A stretch of 64,000 nt of DNA from Blautia sp. (GTDB lineage Bacteria; Bacillota; Clostridia; Lachnospirales; Lachnospiraceae): contig JALEHU010000099.1 in NCBI GenBank assembly GCA_022770365.1, positions 21,199-85,198 on the forward strand, given 5' to 3'. Within the stretch, counting starts at the first letter, position 1. The number at the start of each line of letters is the position of its first letter. Shown here in pieces: positions 1 through 7,877 of the stretch. Position numbers and translations under genes: made by a program. The notes beneath the pieces were generated by a model. The model searched no databases and was not told where the DNA came from. It saw nothing but the letters and a program-made list of their open reading frames with translations.

Positions 1-27
1 AACCAGGAAGGTAATATCTTTCTTCAT
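1..27 (-). CDS. 5' end of a metal-responsive gene running off the left edge
   Basis: Only the first codons are in the window. From ATG at 27 the frame reads MKKDITFLV, and it stays open upstream to about position 69 (ENKKFEELIEWGG before the Met) without a standard start. A GGGGAGG touches the ATG with no spacer, and an AAGGAG lies at 71-76, so the true start is uncertain. The gene is driven by a consensus promoter that carries two CsoR-type operators, so it should be metal induced. A heavy-metal P-type ATPase without an N-terminal metal-binding domain would fit this start and context, but that is inference from very few residues. Confidence 0.4.
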
Positions 28-87
28 ACCTCCCCATTCTATAAGTTCTTCAAATTTTTTATTCTCAACTCTCCTTGCTCGCCTTTT

Positions 88-134
88 ATACCTATAGAGG
101 TATATGTTATGTTTCATTATACCTATAGGGGTAT
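88..134 (-). promoter_or_regulatory. Paired CsoR-type operators
   Basis: Two 16-nt inverted repeats are seen: ATACCTATAGAGGTAT at 88-103 and ATACCTATAGGGGTAT at 119-134. Each is a near-palindrome of ATACC/GGTAT halves, and together they match the G/C-flanked A/T style of Firmicute CsoR copper operators. The upper copy covers the spacer and part of the -10 of the leftward promoter. The lower copy lies just past the expected transcript start, so a repressor bound at both would block initiation. The csoR gene at 1328-1603 is the obvious candidate for the cognate protein. Confidence 0.7.
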
Positions 135-144
135 TGGTTGTCAA
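116..144 (-). promoter_or_regulatory. Consensus sigma-A promoter reading left
   Basis: Read on the minus strand, TTGACA (139-144) and TATAAT (116-121) are separated by exactly 17 nt. Both hexamers are perfect matches. Such a strong promoter is typical of a gene held off by a repressor, which agrees with the operators that overlap it. Confidence 0.8.
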
Positions 145-255
145 GGTATGAGATCTCTTTAATAAAAATATGTTGTCCATTTGTCGGACGACTCAAAAAA
201 GTGTGTACTGACTAATCGGGATTCGAATTGAGTAAGCGAAGTCTCATCAGCCGCA

Positions 256-285
256 ACAAAAAGACTCCCTGGGGAGTCTTTTTGT
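256..285 (-). terminator. Rho-independent terminator after the J-domain gene
   Basis: A 12-bp perfect stem (AAAAAGACTCCC paired with GGGAGTCTTTTT, 2-nt loop) ends in a T run on either strand. It closes the csoR/J-domain transcript and separates it from the next promoter at 116-144. Positions 145-255 hold nothing else I can support. Confidence 0.85.
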
Positions 286-323
286 AATGTATTCACCTGT
301 CATTCATTGTTAGGTATTTATTA

Positions 324-1262
324 TTATGTATTAATTTCTTCCGCCTCCATCGCATCCCTCAGCCTGAGCATTGCTGAAAGCTGTTCAAGAGTCAGTTCCT
401 GAGGAATTCTGATATGAAGTGTGACATACAGATCTCCACGTCCGCCTATTTTCTTTGGTCGGATGAGTCCCTGGTTTACCAGACGCAGCTTTCTTTCAAG
501 AGTTGTCCCCGCTGGAATTTCATAGAGAAGCTCGCCCTTTATACCTGCAATCTTTATGGTTCCTCCCAGTACCAGGGTATGATAGTCTACGGTACAGTCC
601 GTATAAAGATGATAACCCTGTCTTATAAACCCCGGCTTATCCCGCAAAAGTACAATAATGACATATAGCTTCTGTGGATTCTTTTCCCTCTGATGTTCCA
701 CGAATTCCTGACCTTCACATATGACATCATCAAGAATAAAAAACTGATGATCATAGGATCCTTCCGGTATCCGTACCTTAAATTTCCAGTTTTTCTCTAC
801 AAACTTTTGTCGGGAGTTCGTATCCGTATCAGGAATTCTCTCAGTATAGTAAGCATCTTTGATAACAGTTTCCAGAGTTTCCTCAATTTCCAGCCATACC
901 GCAATCCTTACAGACTGCGGAGGAGGTCCTTCCTCCTCTGAGGGCTTGCGTCCATGAGCACACGCACCGCAATGTCCGTCACGGGTCTCTGTCTCTCCTT
1001 CTTCAGAATCATCATAAGAAGCTGTGTGCTGAGCCTGATAATTTTTCCGGAATGCTTCATGTCCATAATAGTGATATTTTTTTCTTTTTTCCGGATCTGA
1101 TAAGACTGCATAAGCCTCCTGTATTTCCTGGAAGCGTTCCTTGTCCTCTTCAGAATGAGAGGAATCCGGATGATATTTTTTTGCAAGCTTTCGATAAGCC
1201 GCTTTAATCTGCGCCTGTGTGGCATCACGACTGATTCCGAGGATATCATAATAACTTTTCAC
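324..1262 (-). CDS. DnaJ-like co-chaperone (J domain plus C-terminal substrate domain)
   Basis: The 312-residue product starts at a GTG preceded by GGAGGAG. Residues 1-66 are a J domain with the HPD motif at 31-33 (YHPD), which stimulates the ATPase of an Hsp70 partner. Residues about 115-300 match the beta-sandwich substrate-binding part of DnaJ (GTxxGRGDLYV-like segments near the end). The four-repeat CxxCxGxG zinc finger of type I DnaJ is missing; only a CGACAH stretch near residue 98 is present. It is therefore a type II (CbpA-like) protein rather than the main DnaJ. It lies 65 nt downstream of csoR on the same strand and ends at a strong terminator, so the two are probably co-transcribed. 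A role linked to metal or protein-folding stress is inference from that pairing. Confidence 0.85.
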   Translation of the reverse strand: MKSYYDILGISRDATQAQIKAAYRKLAKKYHPDSSHSEEDKERFQEIQEAYAVLSDPEKRKKYHYYGHEAFRKNYQAQHTASYDDSEEGETETRDGHCGACAHGRKPSEEEGPPPQSVRIAVWLEIEETLETVIKDAYYTERIPDTDTNSRQKFVEKNWKFKVRIPEGSYDHQFFILDDVICEGQEFVEHQREKNPQKLYVIIVLLRDKPGFIRQGYHLYTDCTVDYHTLVLGGTIKIAGIKGELLYEIPAGTTLERKLRLVNQGLIRPKKIGGRGDLYVTLHIRIPQELTLEQLSAMLRLRDAMEAEEINT

Positions 1263-1327
1263 TGCAGTTCTCCTCCTCTCCAGAGATCATATTCGAAGTC
1301 AGAAATATTACAGAAACATCCAGCAGA

Positions 1328-1603
1328 TTATCCCATGTTGGAAAAACGCTCCACTGCCTTCGTAAAGCCCTCAATCGTCTTCTCTGCGTCGCCGTGCTCG
1401 ATTCCATCTCTGACACAGTGTCTGATATGTCCTTCCAGTACCACCTGCCCGGCTTTATGAAGCGCAGATTTCGCCGCATTAATCTGTGAAAGAATATCTT
1501 CACATGGAACATCCTCATCAATCATCCGGTCAATGGCCTGTACCTGACCAATAATCTTTTTTAGTCTTCTGTGCAGATTGTCTGAATCCATACATTGTTT
1601 CAT
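1328..1603 (-). CDS. csoR: CsoR-family metal-sensing transcriptional repressor
   Basis: The 91-residue all-helical protein belongs to the CsoR/RcnR/FrmR family (DUF156). Cys34, His59 and Cys63 reproduce the spacing of the Cu(I)-binding Cys-His-Cys triad of Mycobacterium CsoR (36/61/65). The middle histidine argues against a persulfide sensor of the CstR type. The start ATG follows GGAGGTGTAAT. Proteins of this family bind operators as tetramers and leave the DNA when they bind metal. The two ATACCTAT-type operators at 88-134 are the likely target. The promoter of this gene itself (1691-1719) carries a different palindrome. Cu(I) is the best guess for the ligand; Ni, Co or formaldehyde sensing cannot be excluded from sequence alone. 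Confidence 0.88.
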   Translation of the reverse strand: MKQCMDSDNLHRRLKKIIGQVQAIDRMIDEDVPCEDILSQINAAKSALHKAGQVVLEGHIRHCVRDGIEHGDAEKTIEGFTKAVERFSNMG

Positions 1604-1690
1604 ATTACACCTCCAACTATTCCCGGCAGCATCCTATCACTTCATTCCCCACAGAGTACTGCCCTATAATAGTTTCCTGATATTAATACT

Positions 1691-1719
1691 ATTGTATGGA
1701 TTGTCCGGACAAAAGTCAA
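1691..1719 (-). promoter_or_regulatory. Promoter of csoR with an internal perfect palindrome
   Basis: Minus-strand TTGACT (1714-1719) and TACAAT (1691-1696) are 17 nt apart. The spacer contains TTGTCCGGACAA (1701-1712), a perfect 12-nt palindrome that is unlike the CsoR-type operators at the left edge. A separate regulator may act here. Confidence 0.65.
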
Positions 1720-1761
1720 GTTTACATCATACTTCCAAATCAATTTCCTATAATAATTCTA

Positions 1762-2607
1762 TTAAGTTTTTTCCAGCACACAGAACAATACTCCCAGTCT
1801 GTAATTTCCTTTTCTTACGATATAGTTATCTTCGGAAATCTGTTCAATATAAGACTTTAATAGTTCCTCCCAGTTTTCTTCACAGGGATTTAATTGTTTA
1901 TACATTTCTTTCAGTTCAGAAAATGCCTGTTCCATTCTCTCTTTATAATCCCATTTGCAGTCCACTTCTCTGATATATGGTTTAAACCCCTTCGCTTTCA
2001 GAAGTTCATATGGAAATTTTATATCATTGCTTTTTCCGTGCGTTAGTTTTACATGAAAAAGCATTTCCTCTAAAGTCCTTTTATCAGAAGAAGATGACAG
2101 CAATGATTGTATTACACCGACATAAACTAATAATTTGTTCGCTAATCCAAGCATTTTTTCAAAAGCAAAAGGGTTATATAATGCCGGATTCATACTGCCC
2201 AATACCAGATCAAACGAATTATTAAATTCATATTGCAGGAAATCAGCAGTTAACGTCCGGACATTTTTTATGTTCATTGCATGCATCTTTTTCTTTAAAC
2301 ATGCATTCATTTTTTCCGAGCAGTCAAGGGCAGTCACAGATTCCGCCAAGCCTGCTAACGGAATTGTATAGGTTCCTGTTCCACTTCCAATATCAAGTAT
2401 ATTTTTCAAACTTCCCTTATAAAACCCCAGCTTTTCTAATTCTTCCATTACAATCTCAACACGGTCCATGCTTTTACCCATCCCAAGATCATAGGTTGCC
2501 GCTGAGTTATCCCAACAGATTTCCACTTTAGGATAGATATTTGTAAAGGTTGATTTTCCTGCTGCCTCTTCCCATTTCCGGTACCAGTACAGTTCTTTAT
2601 TATTCAT
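1762..2607 (-). CDS. Class I SAM-dependent methyltransferase, last gene of the importer operon
   Basis: The 281-residue protein has a Rossmann methyltransferase core. Motif I is NILDIGSGTGTYTIPLA near residue 68-85, followed by an acidic strand end (ALDCS) that would hold the SAM ribose and ADFLQYEF near residue 120. The methyl acceptor is unknown. The gene begins 5 nt after the stop of the ABC ATPase at 2613, and its ribosome binding site GAGGAT lies in that junction, so translation is probably coupled. Its place at the end of a nickel/peptide-type importer operon, together with the co-regulated double methyltransferase at 13113, suggests it modifies the imported ligand or a metal chelator. 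That is inference. It lacks the RN(V/L)TW motif of the other two methyltransferase domains, so it is a different subfamily. Confidence 0.8.
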   Translation of the reverse strand: MNNKELYWYRKWEEAAGKSTFTNIYPKVEICWDNSAATYDLGMGKSMDRVEIVMEELEKLGFYKGSLKNILDIGSGTGTYTIPLAGLAESVTALDCSEKMNACLKKKMHAMNIKNVRTLTADFLQYEFNNSFDLVLGSMNPALYNPFAFEKMLGLANKLLVYVGVIQSLLSSSSDKRTLEEMLFHVKLTHGKSNDIKFPYELLKAKGFKPYIREVDCKWDYKERMEQAFSELKEMYKQLNPCEENWEELLKSYIEQISEDNYIVRKGNYRLGVLFCVLEKT

Positions 2608-2612
2608 ATCCT

Positions 2613-3380
2613 CTATTCCATATTCTCTTTTAATTTCCAGAATGCTTCTAAATCAAGGGATGCTGCAAAAAGCATTTTGGTAAATGAATTTTTGGGATCT
2701 TCGAATAATTCTTTTGTCTCTCCATCCTCTAAAAATTTACCTTCATTCATGATATACAAATGATCACACATAATTCTGGCAAATTCTATATCATGGGTAA
2801 CAAGAACGACAGCCAGCTGTTCTTCTTCTGCAATTTTCAGAATCTGATTCCCAATCCCGCTTTTTACCTCATAATCCAGCATAGATGTGGGTTCATCCAG
2901 AATCAAAAGCCTGGGTTTACATACAAGAGCACGGGCGAGACTTACTCTCTGGCGTTCCCCGCCGCTTAACTGGTAAGGATATCGTTCCATGAATTTATCC
3001 GGCGGAAGCTGAACCTGCAGCAGTACTTCCTTTACTCTCCCCTTAATCTGTTCTTTATTCATTTTCTTTCCTGAATAAATTAAAGGTTCCGCAACAATTT
3101 TCCATATCCTGAACCTCGGACAAAGAGAACTGTATGGATCCTGCGCTACAAATCCGGGCTTTCCATCACAGGCAATACTTCCTGAATCTGTATTCGTTAA
3201 TCCGAGAATCATTTTCAATAATGTGGTCTTTCCACAGCCACTTGCTCCGATAATGCCTATACGTTCACCAGGACTTACAGATAAGCTGATATGATCTACC
3301 GCTTGTAATATTTCTTTTTTTCCCTCACGGATATTAATAAATTTCTTTGATACTCCGTTTACTGTGAGAACATTATTCAC
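2613..3380 (-). CDS. Nickel/peptide ABC importer, ATPase subunit (NikE/OppF type)
   Basis: The 255-residue ATPase has Walker A GASGCGKT at 45-52, signature LSGGERQRV and Walker [10 protein letters not shown], with a switch histidine (VTHD). It hydrolyses ATP to power import through the paired permeases. The start codon is GTG at 3380 and overlaps the TGA of the gene before it (GTGA), a sign of translational coupling. A second ATPase of the same family directly upstream makes the usual NikD/NikE or OppD/OppF heterodimer. The product is close to NikE in length and lacks the long C-terminal OppF extension. Substrate cannot be read from the ATPase. Confidence 0.88.
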   Translation of the reverse strand: MNNVLTVNGVSKKFINIREGKKEILQAVDHISLSVSPGERIGIIGASGCGKTTLLKMILGLTNTDSGSIACDGKPGFVAQDPYSSLCPRFRIWKIVAEPLIYSGKKMNKEQIKGRVKEVLLQVQLPPDKFMERYPYQLSGGERQRVSLARALVCKPRLLILDEPTSMLDYEVKSGIGNQILKIAEEEQLAVVLVTHDIEFARIMCDHLYIMNEGKFLEDGETKELFEDPKNSFTKMLFAASLDLEAFWKLKENME

Positions 3381-4051
3381 AGCTGAATCCTCCTGTCACA
3401 GAAACTATTTGCAATTCTTGTATCATGACTGACAACCAGCATGGACATTTCCTGTTCCCGACGTATTCTCTTCAAAGTCCAGAGTATATCCGCTTCAACG
3501 AGCACATCAAGACCGGTAGTAGCTTCGTCAAGAATCAGAATTTCGGGATCTAAGATCAATGCCAGAGCGATTGCTGCTCTCTGTCTCATTCCACCGCTTA
3601 GCTCATGTGGATACTGGTTTAAAATTGTCTCTTTTAACTGGACAATGTCAAGCACTCTGTATATTTTCTCTCTCTTCTGATCTCTGGATATTTTTGCTCT
3701 TTTCAGATTCAGCAATTCCATATAAGTCTTTTTCATCTTGTATACAGGATTAAATGCACACATGGAAGATTGTGGTACAAGTGCAATTTGCTCCCAACGA
3801 ATTTGTTCCATAGCAACAGGATTATTCAGGATTTCTTTTTCCTTAAAATAGATTTCCCCCCGTGCATAGCCTCCGATTTTATCCAGTTTGCCCATAACCG
3901 CCCAGATAACAGTACTTTTTCCACAGCCACTTGCACCATGAAGACATAATGTCTCTCCTTTTTTTAACTGAAAGCTAAAATCACTGATCAGCGGTCTGCT
4001 TCTGTCATATCCCAGTTTCAATGACCTGGCATCCAATATCTCATTGCTCAT
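3377..4051 (-). CDS. Nickel/peptide ABC importer, ATPase subunit (NikD/OppD type)
   Basis: The 224-residue protein has Walker A GASGCGKS near residue 38-45, the Q-loop VPQSS, signature ELSGGMRQRAA, Walker B ILILDEATTGLD and the switch segment VVSHD. It is short: NikD is about 250 residues and OppD about 330, and the oligopeptide-binding C-terminal extension with its iron-sulfur-like cysteines is absent. It overlaps the permease gene before it by 11 nt and the following ATPase by 4 nt. The compact form favours a metal or metal-chelate importer over an oligopeptide one, but this is a weak argument. Confidence 0.85.
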   Translation of the reverse strand: MSNEILDARSLKLGYDRSRPLISDFSFQLKKGETLCLHGASGCGKSTVIWAVMGKLDKIGGYARGEIYFKEKEILNNPVAMEQIRWEQIALVPQSSMCAFNPVYKMKKTYMELLNLKRAKISRDQKREKIYRVLDIVQLKETILNQYPHELSGGMRQRAAIALALILDPEILILDEATTGLDVLVEADILWTLKRIRREQEMSMLVVSHDTRIANSFCDRRIQL

Positions 4052-4868
4052 TGCCTTCCTCCAATCTCTGATTTATTATTCCTTCTACACCATAGGCAAT
4101 CATCATCAGACCAAATACAAGCATTACGATCATAAGCCCGGGCGGTAAAATCCACCAAATCCATGCATCTGTCAAAAATGCATTCTTAGCCTGTGCATAA
4201 TATAGAATGCTCCCCCAGCTTTTATTTACAGCAGAGCCAAGTCCAAGGAAACTTAAGGATGATTCTGACAATATAGCAGATTTAAACCTGAGTATCACAT
4301 GATAAACAATCAGAGGCAGAATTTCGGGCAATACATGACGTGTAAGAAGATAAAAATCTCCTGCACCCATTCCATGAATGGAAGTGATATATTCGCTGCT
4401 TTTAATTTTCATTGTCTGCGAACGCAGTACTCTTGCCATTCCGGGCCAGGATGTAACTCCAAGTACAAACGCGGTGGTGAAAAGACTGCTTTTTAGTGAT
4501 GCTGATAAAACAATAACCAGCGGAAAATAAGGAATTGTAATAAAAAATGTAGTAACTTTCATCAGGATATCGTCCAGAATTCCGCCAAACCAGCCAGCAA
4601 GAATACCAACTGTACTTCCAATCAGCCAGGAAACAGCAGTTGCACATAGACCAACCAAAAGTGAATATCTTGTACCATAAATTATTTCACTGAAAATGTC
4701 CTGGCCTATATCATTCGTCCCCAGTAAATGCCTGATACTCGGTTTTGCAAAAGATACATCTACGATTTCTGAGGGCGGGTATAGAACAATCCATGGTGCA
4801 AATACTGCCAGTAATACAAAAATACTTACAATGATAATACCAATGTAAAAAAATTTCTTATTTTTCAA
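4041..4868 (-). CDS. Nickel/peptide ABC importer, permease (NikC/DppC type)
   Basis: The 275-residue membrane protein starts with an N-terminal helix (residues about 5-28), then the OppC-type segment containing GTNDIGQDIFS, and a BPD-transporter permease domain with about five more helices. The EAA-type loop that meets the ATPases is near residue 160-190. The start codon is TTG at 4868, preceded by GGTGAG, and overlaps the end of the partner permease by 11 nt. It forms the translocation pore with the NikB/DppB-type subunit encoded just upstream. Confidence 0.87.
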   Translation of the reverse strand: MKNKKFFYIGIIIVSIFVLLAVFAPWIVLYPPSEIVDVSFAKPSIRHLLGTNDIGQDIFSEIIYGTRYSLLVGLCATAVSWLIGSTVGILAGWFGGILDDILMKVTTFFITIPYFPLVIVLSASLKSSLFTTAFVLGVTSWPGMARVLRSQTMKIKSSEYITSIHGMGAGDFYLLTRHVLPEILPLIVYHVILRFKSAILSESSLSFLGLGSAVNKSWGSILYYAQAKNAFLTDAWIWWILPPGLMIVMLVFGLMMIAYGVEGIINQRLEEGNEQ

Positions 4869-5826
4869 GAACGCTCACCATCCTTGGGTCAATTTTAGAG
4901 TATAAAATGTCTGTCAGCCAGGATGCCAGAATTACCATTACAGAAGTAATCAAAAATCCATACTGCATCAATGGGTAATCTCTGGACAGAACTGCATTAT
5001 AAAGAAGATGTCCAATTCCCGGATAAGAAAACAGGCTTTCTATGACTACAGAACCACTGAGGACATATCCCACCTCCAGCATAAATACAGTAAATACAGG
5101 AATAAGCGCATTTCTCATAATATACCAAAAATGGATTCTCTGTTTTGAAATGCCGCGCATTTCAGCAAGAGTCACATAATCCTGATGGATTGTTTCCAAT
5201 ACACTTACACGTGAAGTAGTAAAAAAACTCATCAAGGATACAATTGCCATAGTTGTAACCGGAAGGATCAAATGCCGGACCACATCCAGCACCTTCGCAA
5301 AACCTGTGTATTTTTTTGTCATAGAATAAGCTCCATAGATTGGAAACCAGCCCAATTTTACTCCAAAGAATGATATCAATACCATACCGATCCAAAAAGA
5401 CGGCATTGAGCCCAATACTGTCATCAGTCCGACAATCTTTAGATCTTTTTTCTTTTTCCGCAAAAGAGCAGAGAACGTTCCCAGCAGAGTGCCAAGGATC
5501 GTTGAAATAAATAAATTCGTTCCACAAAGAAGCAAGGTCCATGGTACTGCATTTACAATCAAATCCAGAATCGGTTGTTTTTTAGAATAAGATATTCCCC
5601 AGTCTAATGTGAAAATATTTTTTATGTACATAACAAACTGTTCGCCAACCGAATCATTTAAATGATAGGTTTCAAGAATACGTTCCCGTTCTTCTGGAAG
5701 CATGCTGCTGATATTTTCTCCGATAATCTGTGCTACAGGTGATCCCGGAAGCCAGCGGGGCAGAAAAAAATTCAATGCAATAACTGCAAAAATCAAGATC
5801 AAATAATATGATGCTTTATGTTTCAT
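4858..5826 (-). CDS. Nickel/peptide ABC importer, permease (NikB/DppB type)
   Basis: The 322-residue protein has the family's first helix (residues 7-25), the periplasmic-side segment with LPGSPVAQI, and a C-terminal block of about five helices with the FWIGMVLISFFGVKLGWFP signature of DppB/NikB permeases. The ribosome binding site AAGGAGA sits right behind an intercistronic hairpin (5839-5864), so this gene and those after it are probably made in smaller amounts than the binding protein. Confidence 0.88.
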   Translation of the reverse strand: MKHKASYYLILIFAVIALNFFLPRWLPGSPVAQIIGENISSMLPEERERILETYHLNDSVGEQFVMYIKNIFTLDWGISYSKKQPILDLIVNAVPWTLLLCGTNLFISTILGTLLGTFSALLRKKKKDLKIVGLMTVLGSMPSFWIGMVLISFFGVKLGWFPIYGAYSMTKKYTGFAKVLDVVRHLILPVTTMAIVSLMSFFTTSRVSVLETIHQDYVTLAEMRGISKQRIHFWYIMRNALIPVFTVFMLEVGYVLSGSVVIESLFSYPGIGHLLYNAVLSRDYPLMQYGFLITSVMVILASWLTDILYSKIDPRMVSVLEK

Positions 5827-5838
5827 CTGTTTCTCCTT

Positions 5839-5864
5839 AAAAAAGCTGCTTCAAAAGAAGCAGC
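5839..5864 (-). terminator. Intercistronic hairpin between binding protein and permeases
   Basis: An 8-bp perfect stem (GCTGCTTC/GAAGCAGC, loop of four) is followed on the minus strand by TTTTTT. It lies between the stop of the binding protein and the start of the first permease. Partial termination here would give excess binding protein over membrane parts, as is common for ABC importers. Confidence 0.75.
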
Positions 5865-5888
5865 CTTTTGTAAATAAGAATTCTTTCT

Positions 5889-7493
5889 TTATTCAGGAAG
5901 GAATGAGAATACGTTAAATGCGTAGGTTCCTTTCGCTTCAGCCCATCCATTATACTGTTCTGTATTTACAGCACTGACTGTGTCCATAAAGAACAACGTT
6001 ACAAAGGGTGCTTCTTCTGCTGCAAAAGTCTGCATTTCATGAGATAATTCAATTCTCTCTTCTACATCTTCACTGGAAAGATATTTCTCTGCCATTACAT
6101 CAAATTCAGCATTTTTGTATCCGCCCAGATTATCACCTCCCTGAACATAATCACTGTAGCATGCAGTTACGATCGCCCCTGCTTTCTGAATTACAGGTGC
6201 CGACCATCCCCACATTGCCATGTCATAATCACGACCTTTTGATACATCAAATTCCGGCCATACTTTATCATCTACAGAACCACTTTCCATAGATGTAACT
6301 GTCACTTTTACACCAATTTCTCCAAGCTGCTGGGCGATGAGTTCTGCTGTCCTTGTTCTTGTTGTGTTTCCCGACTGAACAAGTAATTCCAGATCCATTT
6401 CTTTTCCATCTTTTCCAAGACGCATACCATTTTCATCCAGTTCTGTATATCCGATGGAATCAAGCATTTCTATCGCCTTTTCAGGATCGTACACATAATC
6501 AAGGCCTTCTGTATATTCTGCCAGTCCCTCTTTTACATATCCCGCAGTCCCTTTATCTGCATATCCAAGACAAACCTGTTCAATAATTTCATCTAAATCA
6601 ATTCCATATGTAAGAGCTTTACGGAATTCAGCTTCATCAAATGGTGTTCTCTCACAGTTAAACAGCAGAAGTGTGGAAACATAACCCTCTGTCTGAATCA
6701 GATCAATGTTTTCGATCGAGGAATATGTTTCAATCATCTCCGGAGAGATACTTCCTGTATAGGCTGCAATCTCACCGGAAATCATAGACTGCTGCATAAC
6801 GGAGCTGTCAGAAATAATCGGCATCTGCAATGTTTTCACAGTTGGTGTTCCCTTAAAATACTCATCAAACGCCTCAAGAGTATAATACTGATCAGCTGCA
6901 TAATCTGTCATTTTATATGCACCGCTTCCCATACTTGGAACAGTCGTTGCATCCTCAACACCTTCATAAACATGTTTTGCAACAATTCTCATATCTGCAA
7001 GACCGGAACGGATAAAATCCGGATTCGGTGCATTAAGGCGGAATGTAATTTCATTCCCATTGATGTCAATTGAATCCACTCCGGACGCAATACCGATCCA
7101 ACGTCCATTCTCCTGCGTCAAAACATATTCAAATGTAAATTTAACATCATCTGGTGTCAAAGGTTCACCATCCTGCCATTTAATTCCATCAAGAAGAGTG
7201 ACTTTATATGTTTTATAATCTTCACTTATTTCATAATCATCGGAAACCATCCAGGGAACAGCCTCGTTGTTTTCATCAATCGTAAATAAACTATCGTATA
7301 TAAATCTCATAACATCAAAACCGGGAGTACCATTAATATATGTAAATGGTGTAATAGTACTCTGGTCTTTTGTCATACCAATTGTCAATGATTCCACACT
7401 GGTATTCTCTTCCGCCATTACAGGTACACTACATAATGTTCCTGCAACAAGCATAGCTGCTAATAAAACTGCAATTCTTCTCTTGTTTTTCAT
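5889..7493 (-). CDS. Extracellular solute-binding protein, family 5 (NikA/DppA/OppA type)
   Basis: The 534-residue protein has a signal peptide (KNKRR then a hydrophobic core, cleavage likely after VPVMA near residue 27) and the family 5 fold, including the DGIKWQDGEPLTPDDVKFTFEYVL block near residue 105-125. It captures the ligand for the importer encoded downstream. The mature N-terminus is an ordinary VMA-EE site with no lipobox cysteine, so how it is held at the surface is unclear. Family 5 includes nickel-, dipeptide- and metallophore-binding proteins. The neighbouring cobalt genes and methyltransferases make a metal or metal chelate plausible, but a peptide ligand remains possible. Confidence 0.87.
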   Translation of the reverse strand: MKNKRRIAVLLAAMLVAGTLCSVPVMAEENTSVESLTIGMTKDQSTITPFTYINGTPGFDVMRFIYDSLFTIDENNEAVPWMVSDDYEISEDYKTYKVTLLDGIKWQDGEPLTPDDVKFTFEYVLTQENGRWIGIASGVDSIDINGNEITFRLNAPNPDFIRSGLADMRIVAKHVYEGVEDATTVPSMGSGAYKMTDYAADQYYTLEAFDEYFKGTPTVKTLQMPIISDSSVMQQSMISGEIAAYTGSISPEMIETYSSIENIDLIQTEGYVSTLLLFNCERTPFDEAEFRKALTYGIDLDEIIEQVCLGYADKGTAGYVKEGLAEYTEGLDYVYDPEKAIEMLDSIGYTELDENGMRLGKDGKEMDLELLVQSGNTTRTRTAELIAQQLGEIGVKVTVTSMESGSVDDKVWPEFDVSKGRDYDMAMWGWSAPVIQKAGAIVTACYSDYVQGGDNLGGYKNAEFDVMAEKYLSSEDVEERIELSHEMQTFAAEEAPFVTLFFMDTVSAVNTEQYNGWAEAKGTYAFNVFSFLPE

Positions 7494-7564
7494 CTTTTCT
7501 ACCCTTCCTTAATAAAAAAATATTAGTTTTTCAGAATAAACAAGTTGTCTCTTCTACAATTTTC

Positions 7565-7608
7565 AGAATACTGTCTTATCATAATATCCGCAAGCCCTAT
7601 GGGGGGAT
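7565..7608 (-). promoter_or_regulatory. Promoter A of the importer operon with shared motif copy A
   Basis: On the minus strand the motif ATCCCCCCATAGGGCTTG (7591-7608) runs into the -35 TTGCGG (7588-7593). It is followed by 17 nt and TATTCT (7565-7570). The weak hexamers and the motif overlapping the -35 from upstream are what one expects of an activator-dependent promoter. It lies about 75 nt ahead of the binding-protein start. Confidence 0.55.
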
Positions 7609-7731
7609 GTAGAGTCATTCCTTTTTGTCGTATACTTCCATTCAATTTTTGCATATCCTGATATAAAAAGATCAAATCATTCCACCTCGTTTTACACCGT
7701 CCCATAACTATGATGGGAAATCTTTCAGGAT

Positions 7732-7765
7732 AAAAGAAAAGCAGCTATAGAATCTCCTATAACTG
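7732..7765 (-). terminator. Terminator upstream of the importer operon
   Basis: The stem GCAGCTATAG/CTATAACTGC has one mismatch and a 5-nt loop. On the minus strand it is followed by an interrupted U tract (TTTTCTTTT). It ends the LysR transcript and any RNA started at promoter B, unless antitermination occurs. Confidence 0.65.
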
Positions 7766-7871
7766 CTCTCCATAAGGGGTCTTCAGGACTATTTCTGTCC
7801 CTGCACATCTTTGATTGGTGGAGGTATGATGTGCTTTCATATGAGTGGTTTTGGTACATTTCTGTGACCCT
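7732..7871 (-). ncRNA. Candidate structured leader or small RNA ending in a terminator
   Basis: A transcript from promoter B would begin near 7871. It would contain a stem GCACATC/GATGTGC (7803-7809 with 7828-7834), a short GGAC/GTCC hairpin (7786-7800), and finally a 9-of-10 bp stem (7741-7750 with 7756-7765) followed by TTTTCTTTT on the minus strand (7732-7740). This could be a free small RNA of about 140 nt, a conditional leader of the importer operon, or simply the trailer of the LysR transcript. I do not recognise a known riboswitch in it. Confidence 0.35.
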
Positions 7872-7877
7872 GATAAT

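Noticed and set aside
205..255. Stretch with GGGATTCGAATT resembling a tRNA T-arm
   Set aside because: The flanking bases do not form the 5-bp T stem, and no anticodon or acceptor arms can be found on either strand.
4299..4496. Plus-strand open frames inside the permease and ATPase genes
   Set aside because: They are antisense to clear transporter genes, have biased composition and lack binding sites.
7523..7705. 60-codon minus-strand frame upstream of the importer operon
   Set aside because: It has no ribosome binding site and runs through a promoter and the shared motif; it matches no family I know.
7824..7846. GTATGA and TCATAT near promoter B as a NikR operator
   Set aside because: NikR sites need GTATGA-N16-TCATAC; here the gap is far too short and the second half is imperfect.
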